The position numbers and the translations under genes are program-made. From NCBI RefSeq assembly GCF_011927725.1, contig NZ_JAATJC010000001.1, positions 1 through 64,000 on the forward strand: a DNA stretch of 64,000 nucleotides. Reading direction: 5' to 3'. Shown here one piece after another: positions 45,686 through 56,018 of the stretch (the first letter of the stretch is position 1; each line of letters opens with the position of its first letter). The stretch is from Sphingomonas kaistensis (lineage in GTDB: Bacteria; Pseudomonadota; Alphaproteobacteria; Sphingomonadales; Sphingomonadaceae). The notes under the pieces are model-generated. The model saw only the letters and a list, made by a program, of their open reading frames with translations. It searched no databases and was not told the origin of the DNA.

Positions 45686-47095
45686 ATGCTCGCGACCGAT
45701 CCCAAGCTCATGAAATCACACGAAGTGGACGGTATGGCCCTCTCGCCCGGCACCCCCCTGCTGACCTTTGCTGTCGAACCGGTCGAGGAGGGTGAGGGTT
45801 TCGCGCTCAACGTCTCACCCAGCGACGGCAGCGGAGTCCGGTCCTACCGCGTCGACGGACCCGAGCCCGAGGCCTTTGCCGAGATGTTCGACGCGCTGCA
45901 CGCCGACTTCGGCACGCGCCGCCCGCACCATGCCGAGCCGCCGCAGGACTATGCCGCACCCCCTTGGCGTCCGCTGATCACCGGCAACCTCCACCCCCGC
46001 ATCCTGTCGGGCTATGGCGATCCCGCCGTGCTTCGCACCGGCGACGGCTGGTGGCTGGTCGCGACCTCCAACGACGCACCCGACGCCTTTCCCATCCTCC
46101 ATTCCACCGACCTCGAGAGCTGGAAGCCGATGGGTTTCGTGTTCGAGGAAGGCCAGACGCCCGATTGGACCGCCGCCGGGCTCAAGGTCGGCGATTTCTG
46201 GGCGCCCGAGATCGCCCGCGTCGGCGAGGAATATTGGCTCAGCTACACCGCCCGCGGCCTCGACCGCACCCTTGCCATCGGACTTGCCCGCGCAGCCCAT
46301 CCCGCCGGGCCGTGGACCGACAATGGCGCGCCGCTGCTGACCGGCACCGTGATCGACAGCCATGTCTACGTCGATGCGGACGGCACGCCGTGGCTGCTCT
46401 GGAAAAAGGACAGCAACAGCCACTGGCCGCGCCCGCTCGCCGCGCTGCTGCGCGAGAATTTGGATCTCATCCCCGCCCTGTTCGACGACGAAGGCGACCG
46501 CCGCACCGCCGCTTTCTGTGCCGCGATCCAGCCCTTCGCCAATAGCCGCCGTCCGATGGAGCGCTTCTTCCTGATGCAGCCGCTGATCCGCGCGGCGCTT
46601 GCCAACTGGCGCAGGGTCAAGGCCGCGCTGGAGCGGAGCGGAATCGCCGCCCACGTCATCGAGAATATGGCGACCCCCATCTACGCCCGGCAGATCGGCG
46701 CCGACGGCCGCAGCCTCGTCGGCGATCAGCACCTGCTTCTCGCCAACGACCTCGACTGGGAAGGCCACCTGATCGAGGGGCCCTATCTCACCCGCCAGGA
46801 TGGCCGCTACTACCTGTTCTACGCCGGCAACGACTTCACCTCGCCCAGCTACGGTATCGGCTATGCCGTCGCCGACCGGCTGACCGGACCGTGGCGCAAG
46901 GCCGACCAGCCGCTGCTGCGCTCGCATCCCGACTGGACGGCGCCCGGCCATGCCTCGGTGTCGGTCGGAAGCGACGGCGAGCCGCGGCTGTTCTTCCACG
47001 CCTTTCATCCCGGCACTGGCGGCTATAACGTGTTCCGCGCCTTGATGACCGTTGGCCTGGCGTTCAGCGGCGACGAGGTAACGCTGGTTCCGTGA
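45686..47095 (+). CDS. GH43-type protein with N-terminal extension and helical insertion
   Basis: A 469-residue protein without an obvious signal peptide. Residues 1-95 form a beta-rich extension. The GH43 propeller begins near 100: base D112 in GYGDPAVLR, a second aspartate near IDSHVYVD and acid E364 in LIEGPYLT. Between the third blade (WLLWKKDSNS) and the next strand (PIYARQIGADG) lies a helical, charged insertion of about 80 residues (~247-329), unusual for the family. Lack of export suggests cytoplasmic action on imported oligosaccharides. The next GH43-type gene starts 22 bp on. Confidence 0.8.
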   Translation: MLATDPKLMKSHEVDGMALSPGTPLLTFAVEPVEEGEGFALNVSPSDGSGVRSYRVDGPEPEAFAEMFDALHADFGTRRPHHAEPPQDYAAPPWRPLITGNLHPRILSGYGDPAVLRTGDGWWLVATSNDAPDAFPILHSTDLESWKPMGFVFEEGQTPDWTAAGLKVGDFWAPEIARVGEEYWLSYTARGLDRTLAIGLARAAHPAGPWTDNGAPLLTGTVIDSHVYVDADGTPWLLWKKDSNSHWPRPLAALLRENLDLIPALFDDEGDRRTAAFCAAIQPFANSRRPMERFFLMQPLIRAALANWRRVKAALERSGIAAHVIENMATPIYARQIGADGRSLVGDQHLLLANDLDWEGHLIEGPYLTRQDGRYYLFYAGNDFTSPSYGIGYAVADRLTGPWRKADQPLLRSHPDWTAPGHASVSVGSDGEPRLFFHAFHPGTGGYNVFRALMTVGLAFSGDEVTLVP

Positions 47096-47117
47096 CGGAC
47101 CGATGGGGAGAGTAAGC

Positions 47118-48134
47118 GTGCGGCGACTGGCTTTGAGTGCGTTGATCCTGGCAAGCACCGCCGCCACGGCCCAGCAGCAACCGATCATGGAGCCGGTGCT
47201 GCGCGACAACTTCCCCGACGCTTTTGTGATGGCGGAGGGCAATGGCAGCTTCATCGCCTACGCCACCAACGACGGCGAGAACGTGCCGATGGCGGTCAGC
47301 CGCGACCTGATCAGCTGGACCCCGGTGCGCGACACTGCGGGCAAGAAGCAGGACGCCATGCCGACCCTCGCCCCGTGGGTGAAGCAGGGCTTCACCTGGG
47401 CACCCGAGGTGATGAAGGTCGGCGCCAACTACCTCCTCTACTACACCGCCAATCACCGCGCGCAGGACAAGCAGTGCCTCGGCGTCGCCGTCAGCACGTC
47501 GCCGCGCGGGCCGTTCGTCGACCGCTCGGCCGAACCGATGGTCTGCCAGTTCGAGCTTGGCGGATCGATCGACGCCAACCCGTTCCGTGACAAGGACGGC
47601 AAGCTCTATCTCTACTGGAAGGCCGACGGGAACCGCATCGGCAAGCGCAGCCGCCTGTGGGGCGCGCCGCTCACCCCCGACGGCCTGAAGCTTGCCGCCG
47701 CGGCCAAGGACATCGGCCTCACCGACGAGGACGCGTGGGAGCAGCGCGTGATCGAGGCCCCGACCATGCTCCGCGTGCCCGACGGTTACGCGATGCTCTA
47801 TTCGGGCGGCTATTTCGGGTGGAACGACGACCAGCGGCTGTCGCCTTATGCGATGAACTGGGCGCGCTGTGCGGGTCCGCTGGGCCCCTGCACAGACGCC
47901 GGCCCCACCCCGATCCTCAACAGCTATGCGCGCCCCGGCAAGGAAGGCTGCCTGTCAGGCCCCGGCCACCAGTCGGTGTTCCGCGCCAATGGCGGGACCT
48001 TTATCAGCTTCCACGGCTGGTCGACCACCAAGGGCTGCCGCAAGGGCGAGGGCAAGCGCTTCCTCTACGTCGCACCGTTCGGATGGGAGAATAACGCCCC
48101 CGCTATCGCGCCAAGCCTGCGCCCGGCCCGCTGA
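47118..48134 (+). CDS. GH43-type glycosidase, exported
   Basis: A 338-residue protein with a signal peptide (VRRLALSALILASTAATAQ). Propeller motifs are NFPDAFVMAEG with base D34, SIDANPFRDKDGKLYLYWKAD and the acid in VIEAPTML. GTG at 47118 is preferred to ATG 47103 because GGGGAGAG, the ribosome site, lies between them. The C-terminal part has four cysteines (CAGPLGPC, EGCLSG, KGCRKG). It follows the previous GH43-type gene by 22 bp and is convergent with a TonB receptor. Confidence 0.83.
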   Translation: MRRLALSALILASTAATAQQQPIMEPVLRDNFPDAFVMAEGNGSFIAYATNDGENVPMAVSRDLISWTPVRDTAGKKQDAMPTLAPWVKQGFTWAPEVMKVGANYLLYYTANHRAQDKQCLGVAVSTSPRGPFVDRSAEPMVCQFELGGSIDANPFRDKDGKLYLYWKADGNRIGKRSRLWGAPLTPDGLKLAAAAKDIGLTDEDAWEQRVIEAPTMLRVPDGYAMLYSGGYFGWNDDQRLSPYAMNWARCAGPLGPCTDAGPTPILNSYARPGKEGCLSGPGHQSVFRANGGTFISFHGWSTTKGCRKGEGKRFLYVAPFGWENNAPAIAPSLRPAR

Positions 48135-48139
48135 CGGAA

Positions 48140-48168
48140 GGGCTTCCGCACCACCGGTGCAGAAGCCC
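48140..48168. terminator. Hairpin between convergent GH43 and TonB receptor genes
   Basis: GGGCTTC/GAAGCCC (7 bp) encloses GCACC/GGTGC (5 bp, 3 nt loop) 5 bp after the GH43-type stop. No long T-run is present. Confidence 0.55.
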
Positions 48169-48179
48169 CCTCGTGCCCA

Positions 48180-50930
48180 TCAGAGGCGGGCGCGGATGCC
48201 CACGCTGAAGGTCGTCTCGTCATAGCGCAGGAAGCGGATGTACTCCGCCCGCGCCGCACCGTTGCGGGCCGAACTCAGATACTCGCGATACGGCTTCTCG
48301 AGGATATTGGTCCAATCGCCGAACACGGTGAGGCGATCGTTGATAGTGTAGCTTGCCGACATGTCGAGGCGGCCCGACGGCTTGCCATACTGATAGTAAT
48401 AGTCGCCGCCGAAGCTGGCCGGATTGTTGTTGTCGCGAATGTCGATGAAGCCGAGGAACTTGCCCCGCTTGTTGTAGCTCACCCGCGCCGAGAAACCGGC
48501 ATTCTCGTACATTCCGACCAGGTTGTAGGTCCACTTGCTGACGCCGTAGATATCCCGCTGGCCGATGATCGTGTTGGGGTCGGTGATCTCGGTTTCGAGA
48601 TAGGTGAGGTTCGCCTGTGCGCCGAAGTTGCGCAAGAAGCCGGGCACGAAGCCCCAGTCGAAGAAGCTCGAGAATTGCACCTCCGCGCCGTCGATCTTCG
48701 CCGCATTGGTGTTGACCGGCGCATTCAGTTCAAGCGCGCCCAGATTGGGGTCGATGTAGCGCAACGTCTGGTTCTGGAAGAACCCCTTCAGGTCGCGGCG
48801 GAAGACGGCGGCGGCGAGCAGGCCACCGCGCCCGAAATAATATTCCAGGCTAGCGTCATAGTTGTTCGACTTGAACGGCTGCAGGAACGGGTTGCCGCCC
48901 CCGCCGCGCCGGACGCAATCGAACGGGTTGGACGTCGTCGACTGCCCCGCCGCATTGCACTGGCCGACCGGAGCACCGGTATCCGATGCCGGGTTGAGGT
49001 CGGCAAAGGTCGGCTTGGTGCGCGTCTGCGTTGCCGACAGCCGCAGCTGCGCGCCAGGCAGGAAGCGCCAGCGGACCGAGCCATTGGGCAGCCAGTCGGT
49101 GTACTTGTTGCCGACATCGACCGGGGTGAAGACGTTGTTGATCCGGCTGGTGCCCTTGACCTCGCTCTCGGTGCGAACAGCGCGAAGGCCGAGCACGCCG
49201 TCGAAATTCTCACCGAAGGCGAAGCGGCCCTGGACGTAACCGGCGAGCGAATCTTCGCTGGCGGTGTAGCGTGAGCGCGGATCGGCCGCGACCGGGTCCA
49301 GCGTGTAGCTTGCGCAGCCATTGCCCGGATCGCCCGGCAGGATGCTCGGGCAGCGGCTGATGATGAACTGGCGAAGCTCGCCAAGGCTGTCGCGCACGCT
49401 GTTGTAGGTCGGGGTCAGGAAGCTGCGGAAGCCCTGCACGTCGGTCCCGCGGAAGCCCGGCCGGTTGAACGCGTAATCGATCGGAAGCGCGCTTGCCGGA
49501 ATGTTCAGCGGAAGCAGGAAGGCATAGCGATTGCCGAACCGGCGCGCGGCATCGCGGGTGGTGTAGCGGGCGCCCGCCTCGATCGTCGGAAGGAAGCCGA
49601 ACCCGGTTTCATACTGGCCGTCGACCCGGAACTGCCAGTCGTCGCCCTGCGACTTCTGGTCTTCCTCGTAGAGCCCGCGGAAGCGGTAGTTGGCGACATT
49701 GTCGAGGCCGGGCAGCGTGCCGTAGCTGAACTCGGGAACCTCGTTGTTGAAGTTCACGCTGAACGGTCCGGTCGGGCGGAACACCGTGTCGACCGACTCC
49801 GTCGATCCGCGGAAGGTCGAACGGGTGCGGGCGACATCGGCGGTCAGCCTCAGCCGGCCGAGGTCGGCGCTGCCGCCGGCGGCGAACTGATAGGTGTCGG
49901 TCTTGTTGAAGGTCGCACCCTGGAAGCTGAAGATGTCACCGCCCGGATTGGTGACGGTGCCGCTGGAAAGGAGGTCGGTGCCGGGGCGCAGGACGACGTT
50001 CGACAAGGTGCCGCCGTACAGCGGCTGCTCCCACAGGCGATCGCTGACCTTGTTGCGGAAGCCCTGCCACAATCCTTCGACATAGAACTGGACGTCGGGC
50101 GACACCTTCAGCTGGATCGCGCCATTGATCGACGGGCGCACGCGGTTGCCGCTGCGGTAGAACAAGCGCTGGATGTCGGGAAAGCGTCCGGCCGGGCCGG
50201 GCGCGATGAAGTCGGTGTTGCTCGGCTCGCTGTCGAGATAGTCGAGCTCGGTCCGGCTGTAGTTCAGGAGGACGCCGATTTCGCCGCCATCGCCGAAGCC
50301 CCAGCGATTGGACACCAGCAGGTTGACGTTCGGGTTCCACTTGCCCGCCTGCTTCGTATACAGCGCCCAGGCCGACCCCGCGATCTCGAGACCCTGGAAG
50401 TCGAAGGGGCGCCGCGAGCGGACGTTGACCTCACCGGCAAGGCCGGCCTCGACCAGGTTCGCGGTGGTGGTCTTGTACACTTCCAGGGCGGCGATGTTGG
50501 CGCTCGGGAAATCCTGCAGGGCGACGACGCGGGTTTCGGCGGTGAAGATCTCCCGCCCATTGTAGGTCGTTGCGAAATCGGGGAGGCCGCGGACCAGCAC
50601 CGTGTCCGCCTCGCCCCCGCGCCGCGTCACCTGCAGGCCGGGAATGCGCGCAGCGGTTTCGGACACGGCGATGTCGGGCAGCTTGCCGATATCCTCGGCG
50701 ACGATGGCGTCGATCTGCTGCTCGCTGTTGCGCTTCAGATTGACCGCGGACTGGAGCGAGCGGCGGAGGCCGGTGACGACGATCGTGTCGTCGTCGGCAG
50801 CAGCGGCATCGTCCGCTTCACTGGTCTGTTCGACCGCGGGGTCGGCGGGCTGCTGTTGCGCGGCGGCCGGAGTGGCAACCGCCATCGCGGTGAAGCTCGC
50901 TGAAGCGAGGGCGAATGTCCGGATGCGCAT
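48180..50930 (-). CDS. TonB-dependent receptor (TIGR01782 type)
   Basis: A 916-residue outer-membrane receptor. The signal peptide ends at ATPAAAQ; an alanine/aspartate spacer leads to the TonB box (DDTIVVTG), then a plug domain (NSEQQIDAIVAEDIGKLPDIAVSETAARIPGLQVTRRGGEADTVLVRG, shown here only by key words) and a 22-strand barrel ending in FSVGIRARL. The IGKLPD motif places it among the Xanthomonas/Caulobacter-type receptors that import glycan fragments. GGGGGAGA precedes the ATG at 50930. It follows the ABC binding-protein gene by 139 bp on the same strand. Confidence 0.9.
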   Translation of the reverse strand: MRIRTFALASASFTAMAVATPAAAQQQPADPAVEQTSEADDAAAADDDTIVVTGLRRSLQSAVNLKRNSEQQIDAIVAEDIGKLPDIAVSETAARIPGLQVTRRGGEADTVLVRGLPDFATTYNGREIFTAETRVVALQDFPSANIAALEVYKTTTANLVEAGLAGEVNVRSRRPFDFQGLEIAGSAWALYTKQAGKWNPNVNLLVSNRWGFGDGGEIGVLLNYSRTELDYLDSEPSNTDFIAPGPAGRFPDIQRLFYRSGNRVRPSINGAIQLKVSPDVQFYVEGLWQGFRNKVSDRLWEQPLYGGTLSNVVLRPGTDLLSSGTVTNPGGDIFSFQGATFNKTDTYQFAAGGSADLGRLRLTADVARTRSTFRGSTESVDTVFRPTGPFSVNFNNEVPEFSYGTLPGLDNVANYRFRGLYEEDQKSQGDDWQFRVDGQYETGFGFLPTIEAGARYTTRDAARRFGNRYAFLLPLNIPASALPIDYAFNRPGFRGTDVQGFRSFLTPTYNSVRDSLGELRQFIISRCPSILPGDPGNGCASYTLDPVAADPRSRYTASEDSLAGYVQGRFAFGENFDGVLGLRAVRTESEVKGTSRINNVFTPVDVGNKYTDWLPNGSVRWRFLPGAQLRLSATQTRTKPTFADLNPASDTGAPVGQCNAAGQSTTSNPFDCVRRGGGGNPFLQPFKSNNYDASLEYYFGRGGLLAAAVFRRDLKGFFQNQTLRYIDPNLGALELNAPVNTNAAKIDGAEVQFSSFFDWGFVPGFLRNFGAQANLTYLETEITDPNTIIGQRDIYGVSKWTYNLVGMYENAGFSARVSYNKRGKFLGFIDIRDNNNPASFGGDYYYQYGKPSGRLDMSASYTINDRLTVFGDWTNILEKPYREYLSSARNGAARAEYIRFLRYDETTFSVGIRARL

Positions 50931-50997
50931 ATGTTTCTCCCCCAGGCCTCCTGGCGCCGGGAACACCCAAACGCCCCTGTTGGGGCAACGCTACACC

Positions 50998-51013
50998 CGC
51001 TTTCGCGAAAGCG
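50998..51013. promoter_or_regulatory. 16-bp perfect palindrome, possible operator of the TonB receptor gene
   Basis: CGCTTTCGCGAAAGCG is a perfect, CG-centred inverted repeat 68 bp before the receptor start codon and after the ABC operon end. The nearby GCCCC/GGGGC hairpin (50973-50986) may add structure. Its shape fits a LacI/GalR-type operator, but this is inference. Confidence 0.45.
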
Positions 51014-51069
51014 ACAATGAGAGGGGCGGTTAACTTTCCTATCGTCAGGCCGCTGTTGCAGAAAGGTGA

Positions 51070-52377
51070 CTACTGCACTTCGGCCAGGAACTCGTTCACC
51101 CGCCGCTCGGCATCGGCGAGCGCCTGGGGCACCGGCTTCTGCCCGGTGATCGCCGCCGCCATTTCCTCACCCACCAGCCCCTCGATCGCATTCTGCCGGA
51201 GCACCCCGTCCGGCAGCGCCCGGCCGATGGTGGCGACCACCGCAATGTCCTGGCGATGCGGCAAGGAGCGAAAGGCGGGGCCGTCGACCTGTGCCTGGAT
51301 CGCCGGCAGATGCCCGGTCCGCGCCCAGTCGCCGTTGCGCGCCGCCATGAAGCGGAAGAAGTCGGCAATCGCCTGCTTTTCCGTCGCGGTCCGCTCACGC
51401 CTGGGCACGACCCAGGCATGACCCGACACAAACATCAGGTTCTTTCCGTAAAGCTGCGGAAAGGGCTGCACCGAATAGCTTCCGAACAGTGGCCGCCCGC
51501 GGGTCTTCTCCTCGGTTTCGAACTGGCCGATCATCCATGTCCCGGTCGGATAGACCCCGCCCTCGCCGCTCATGAAGGCGGCGATCGCGGCGGGCGTGTC
51601 CATGTTGCTGGTGCCGATCCCCTCGCGCGTCACTTGCGCGAACAGCTCGGCCACCCGCCGTCCTTCGGGCGTGTTCAAGCGGATGTGCCGGGGGTCGCTG
51701 AACAGCGGCGCGCCTTGCGCCATCATATAGGTGTAGAGGATCCGCGCTGCCCCCGCCGGATCGCCGACCAGGCTCTGGATCAGGTAGGGCTTGCCGGTCC
51801 GCTGACGAAACTGGCGGCCTTGCGCGAGCAGTTCCTCCGGGCTGCGCGGAAGGATCGGCTTGCCGTCGGCGTCGACCAGCCCGGCCTTGCGGAACAGGGC
51901 CAGGTTGATGTGCCACAACCCGCCATGCGTGTCCCACGGCAGGCCGTACATCCGGCCGTCCCACGTCACCCCCTGCCGCGCGGCGGGCGTGAAGATGCCG
52001 GGGGCCAGCCCCGCCGCCGCGAGATAGGGCTCGACCGGCTCCAGCAGGCCCTTGCCGGCATAATCGGGAATGACGCCGCTGTGCATCGTCACGAGGTCGG
52101 GCGGCTGGCGCGCGGCAAGCTGCGCCGTAAGCTGGCTGTAGCCGGGCCAGGCGACCACATTCTGGCTGACCCGCGCCTCCGGATGCGCAGCGCGGAAGGC
52201 GTTGATCATCGTGGTGACGATCCCGCATTCGCCTTCCGCCCTGGCGACGTCGGTCGCGGTGCCATAGGCGCTGGTGCACTCGCCGAAGAAGCGCTGGATA
52301 TAAAGCCCCTGCCCGCGCTCGTCGGACGTACAGCTGCCGAGCAGCACCGCCGCGGCAAGCGCCAGCACGCGCCTCAT
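51070..52377 (-). CDS. ABC sugar transporter, extracellular solute-binding lipoprotein
   Basis: A 435-residue periplasmic binding protein anchored by lipid at Cys16 (lipobox LLGSC). The body shows family-1 binding-protein features (TTMINAFRAAHPEARVSQNVVAWPGYSQLTAQLAARQPPDL, here given as landmarks, and GLPWDTHGGLWHINLALFRKAGL). An early FFGECTSAYG...GECG segment has two extra cysteines seen in a subgroup of carbohydrate binding proteins. ATG 52377 overlaps the permease stop (ATGA). The ligand cannot be told from sequence. Confidence 0.87.
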   Translation of the reverse strand: MRRVLALAAAVLLGSCTSDERGQGLYIQRFFGECTSAYGTATDVARAEGECGIVTTMINAFRAAHPEARVSQNVVAWPGYSQLTAQLAARQPPDLVTMHSGVIPDYAGKGLLEPVEPYLAAAGLAPGIFTPAARQGVTWDGRMYGLPWDTHGGLWHINLALFRKAGLVDADGKPILPRSPEELLAQGRQFRQRTGKPYLIQSLVGDPAGAARILYTYMMAQGAPLFSDPRHIRLNTPEGRRVAELFAQVTREGIGTSNMDTPAAIAAFMSGEGGVYPTGTWMIGQFETEEKTRGRPLFGSYSVQPFPQLYGKNLMFVSGHAWVVPRRERTATEKQAIADFFRFMAARNGDWARTGHLPAIQAQVDGPAFRSLPHRQDIAVVATIGRALPDGVLRQNAIEGLVGEEMAAAITGQKPVPQALADAERRVNEFLAEVQ

Positions 52378-53216
52378 TTCAGCGCCGTCCCGGCCATCGC
52401 CGCGATGATCTGCTTCTGGAAGATCAGGTAAACGATGAAGATCGGCAGCGACGCGAACACCGCCTGCGCCATCAGGAAGCCGAGCCCGCTGGTCTGCGCG
52501 TAATTCATCTGCGCCGCCGCCAGGCCGACGGTCAGCGTGTACATCTCGCTGCGGGTGACGCTGATCAGCGGCCACCAGTAATCGTTCCAGGACCCGAGGA
52601 AGGTGAAAACCGCCAGCGTCGATTGCGCCGGCACCGTCAGCGGCAGGATGATGCGGGTGAAGATGCGCCAGTGGCTCGCCCCGTCGAGCAGCGCCGCCTC
52701 GTCCAGTTCGCGCGGGATCGCCCGCATATATTGGGTCATGAAGAACACGCCGAAGCTGGTGGTCAGCCCCGGCAGGATCAGCCCCGGATAGCTGTTGTGG
52801 AGGTTGGCCCAGGCGAACAGCTGATGCTGCGACAGGATCACCGCCTGCCCCGGGATCGCGAGCCCCATCAGCACGAACAGGAACAGCGCCCGCCGCCCGC
52901 GAAACTCGAGCCGGGCGAAGCCATAGCCGGCGAGGCTGGTCAGGATCAGCACGCCCAGCGTCGTCCCAGCCGAAACGATCAGGCTGTTGAACAGCCAGCG
53001 CAGGGTCTGCCCGTTGCCCAGGATCGCGCCGTAATTCTCCAGCGTCCACGGCGGGGTCAGCGCCGCCCCGCTGTTGCCGACCAGCGCGGCATTTTCCTTG
53101 AAGCTCAGCGCCAGCGTCCAGAGCAGCGGCGCAAGCATGATCGCAGCACCGATGCCCAGCGCGATCGCCGCCGGCAAGGGCAGGCGGGTGCGGGCGGCTA
53201 CGGCATCAGCGGCCAC
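52374..53216 (-). CDS. ABC sugar transporter permease (MalG/UgpE type)
   Basis: A 280-residue six-helix inner-membrane permease. The EAA loop that docks on the ATPase is EAALLDGASHWRIFTRIILPL. LSGSWNDYWWPL-like sequence (FLGSWNDYWWPLI) is typical of the CUT1 family's second permease. The GTG start overlaps the previous gene by 11 bp. Confidence 0.9.
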   Translation of the reverse strand: MAADAVAARTRLPLPAAIALGIGAAIMLAPLLWTLALSFKENAALVGNSGAALTPPWTLENYGAILGNGQTLRWLFNSLIVSAGTTLGVLILTSLAGYGFARLEFRGRRALFLFVLMGLAIPGQAVILSQHQLFAWANLHNSYPGLILPGLTTSFGVFFMTQYMRAIPRELDEAALLDGASHWRIFTRIILPLTVPAQSTLAVFTFLGSWNDYWWPLISVTRSEMYTLTVGLAAAQMNYAQTSGLGFLMAQAVFASLPIFIVYLIFQKQIIAAMAGTALK

Positions 53217-54089
53217 CCTCGCCCTCCCCTGCCCGGCCGGTCAGCCAATATTGGGTCAGCGTCACCACCAGGATGATCGCGAACAGCACTTCGGCGGCGG
53301 CCTGTGCATAGCCGAGCTCCCAGCGCCCGAACGCCACCTCGTTCATGAACAGCACAACCGTTCGCGACGCGCCGCTCGGTCCGCCGGCGGTCAGCAGTTG
53401 CGCTTGCCCGAACAATTGCAGCTGCGCGGCGGTCTGCAGCATCACGACCAGGATCGTGGTGCGCTTGAGCGAGGGAAGCGTGATGCTGAGCAAGGTCCGC
53501 CACCGGCTTGCACGGTCAAGCGCCGCGGCTTCGTAGAGGTCGGCCGGGACCTGCTGCAGCCCGGCCAGGAACAGCAGCATCGGAAGGCCGATCGACCACC
53601 AGATGGTGGTGATCGCCAGCGCCCACAGCGCAAGGTCGGGCGACGACAGGAACGGGATCGGCTCGGCCCCGATCGCCTGCGCCGCCTCGCCCAGCAGACC
53701 GGCGTCGGGCGCCAGGATGAAACGCCAGATCAGGGTGACGATGGTGACCGACAGCACGGCCGACGAGAAGAAGATGCCGCGCAGCACCGCCGCCCCGCGG
53801 CTGGCCCGGTTGAGCGCCAGCGCCAGGGCCAGCGCGATCCCGGTCAGGATCGGCACCACCATCAACGTCACGGCGAAGGTGTTGACCAGGCTTTGCCCGA
53901 AGGTCGGATCGGCCAGCAGCCGGCCGTAGTTGGCAAGGCCGGCGAACCGCCCGTCGCCCCAGATGTCGACCACGTGCAGCGACAGCCACATGCCGTGGAG
54001 CATCGGCGCGATCAGCACCGCGCAGTAGATGAGCAGGAACGGCCCGACGAAGGCGAACCCTGGGTCGCGGCGTGCGGCCCGGTTCCGGC

Positions 54090-54093
<4 letters not shown>
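53206..54093 (-). CDS. ABC sugar transporter permease (MalF/UgpA type)
   Basis: A 295-residue inner-membrane permease with six helices. The EAA loop is EAAALDRASRWRTLLSITLPSL. FLLIYCAVLIAPMLHGMWLSL starts the first helix. GTG 54093 overlaps the ATPase stop (GTGA). Together with the next permease it forms the heterodimeric channel of a CUT1-type importer. Confidence 0.9.
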
Positions 54094-55172
<1,079 letters not shown>

Positions 55173-55213
55173 GGCCGGCAGCTTAGCGAGGCGTCACGGC
55201 GCTGCAACCAGCA

Positions 55214-55972
55214 TTATCGGGAGAGGAGTGCCACCGCTTGCTCGAACAGGGCCGGGGTCGCCGCCGCGACGACCGAGCCCGGCTCGAAGTCGCTGCCGCC
55301 CTGCCAGTCGCCGATCACCCCGCCCGCGCCGCGCACCACCGGAACCAGCGCCGCCCAGTCGTGGCGATGCAGCTTGTTCTCGATCACCAGGTCGAGATGG
55401 CCCGCCGCCAGCCGCGCATAGGCCAGCGCATCATAGCCGAAGCGGGTCAGCCGGGCCGCGCGCCGCACCCGCTCAAACGCGTCGGCCTCTTGCCCCTCGA
55501 ACAGATACGGGTCGGTCGACGACAGCCGCGCCTCGGCAAGACGCAAGCAGCCCGACACGCGCGCCGCCTCGCCGTTCAGCGTCGTGCTTCCCGGCAAGCC
55601 GATCATCAGTTCGCCCAGCGCCGGCGCGTCGATGAAGCCCGCGACGGGGTCGCCGTCCTCGAGCAGCGCGACCAGCGTCGTCCAGCTCGGCAGCCCGCAG
55701 ATCAGCGCGCGTGTGCCGTCCACCGGATCGAGCAGCCAGCGCCGCCGCGCCTCGGGCCTGACAAGCCCATATTCCTCGCCCTCGATGCCATCCTCGGGGA
55801 AGGCCGCCTCGATCGCGGCCCGAAGCGCCCGCTCCGCCCCGCGGTCGAGCTCGGTCACGGGGTCGAAACCGCCAGCCCCCGCCTTGTTGTCGGCATCCGG
55901 CACCGCAGCACCAAGCGTCACCCCGCGGGCGACGGCGGACAGGCGGCGGAAAAAAGGAAGGAATTCGGACAT
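55214..55972 (-). CDS. Inositol-monophosphatase-family phosphatase (HisN-like)
   Basis: A 252-residue magnesium-dependent phosphatase. The metal motifs are GEEYG, LLDPVDGTRALICGLP and HRHDWAALVPVVRGAGG. It resembles histidinol-phosphate phosphatase HisN. However, it sits inside a sugar-transport operon, so a sugar phosphate or glycerol-type phosphate is as likely a substrate as histidinol phosphate. GGAAGG lies before the ATG at 55972. It is 46 bp downstream of the MFS gene. Confidence 0.83.
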   Translation of the reverse strand: MSEFLPFFRRLSAVARGVTLGAAVPDADNKAGAGGFDPVTELDRGAERALRAAIEAAFPEDGIEGEEYGLVRPEARRRWLLDPVDGTRALICGLPSWTTLVALLEDGDPVAGFIDAPALGELMIGLPGSTTLNGEAARVSGCLRLAEARLSSTDPYLFEGQEADAFERVRRAARLTRFGYDALAYARLAAGHLDLVIENKLHRHDWAALVPVVRGAGGVIGDWQGGSDFEPGSVVAAATPALFEQAVALLSR

Positions 55973-56018
55973 GATGCCGGCCTTAGCCGACATCACCGCC
56001 CCGGCGAAGCGCCTCCCT

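Noticed and set aside
51070..53049. Extended 659-codon frame upstream of the binding-protein gene
   Set aside because: The extra N-terminal part is out-of-frame permease sequence; the lipoprotein signal at 52377 gives the proper start.
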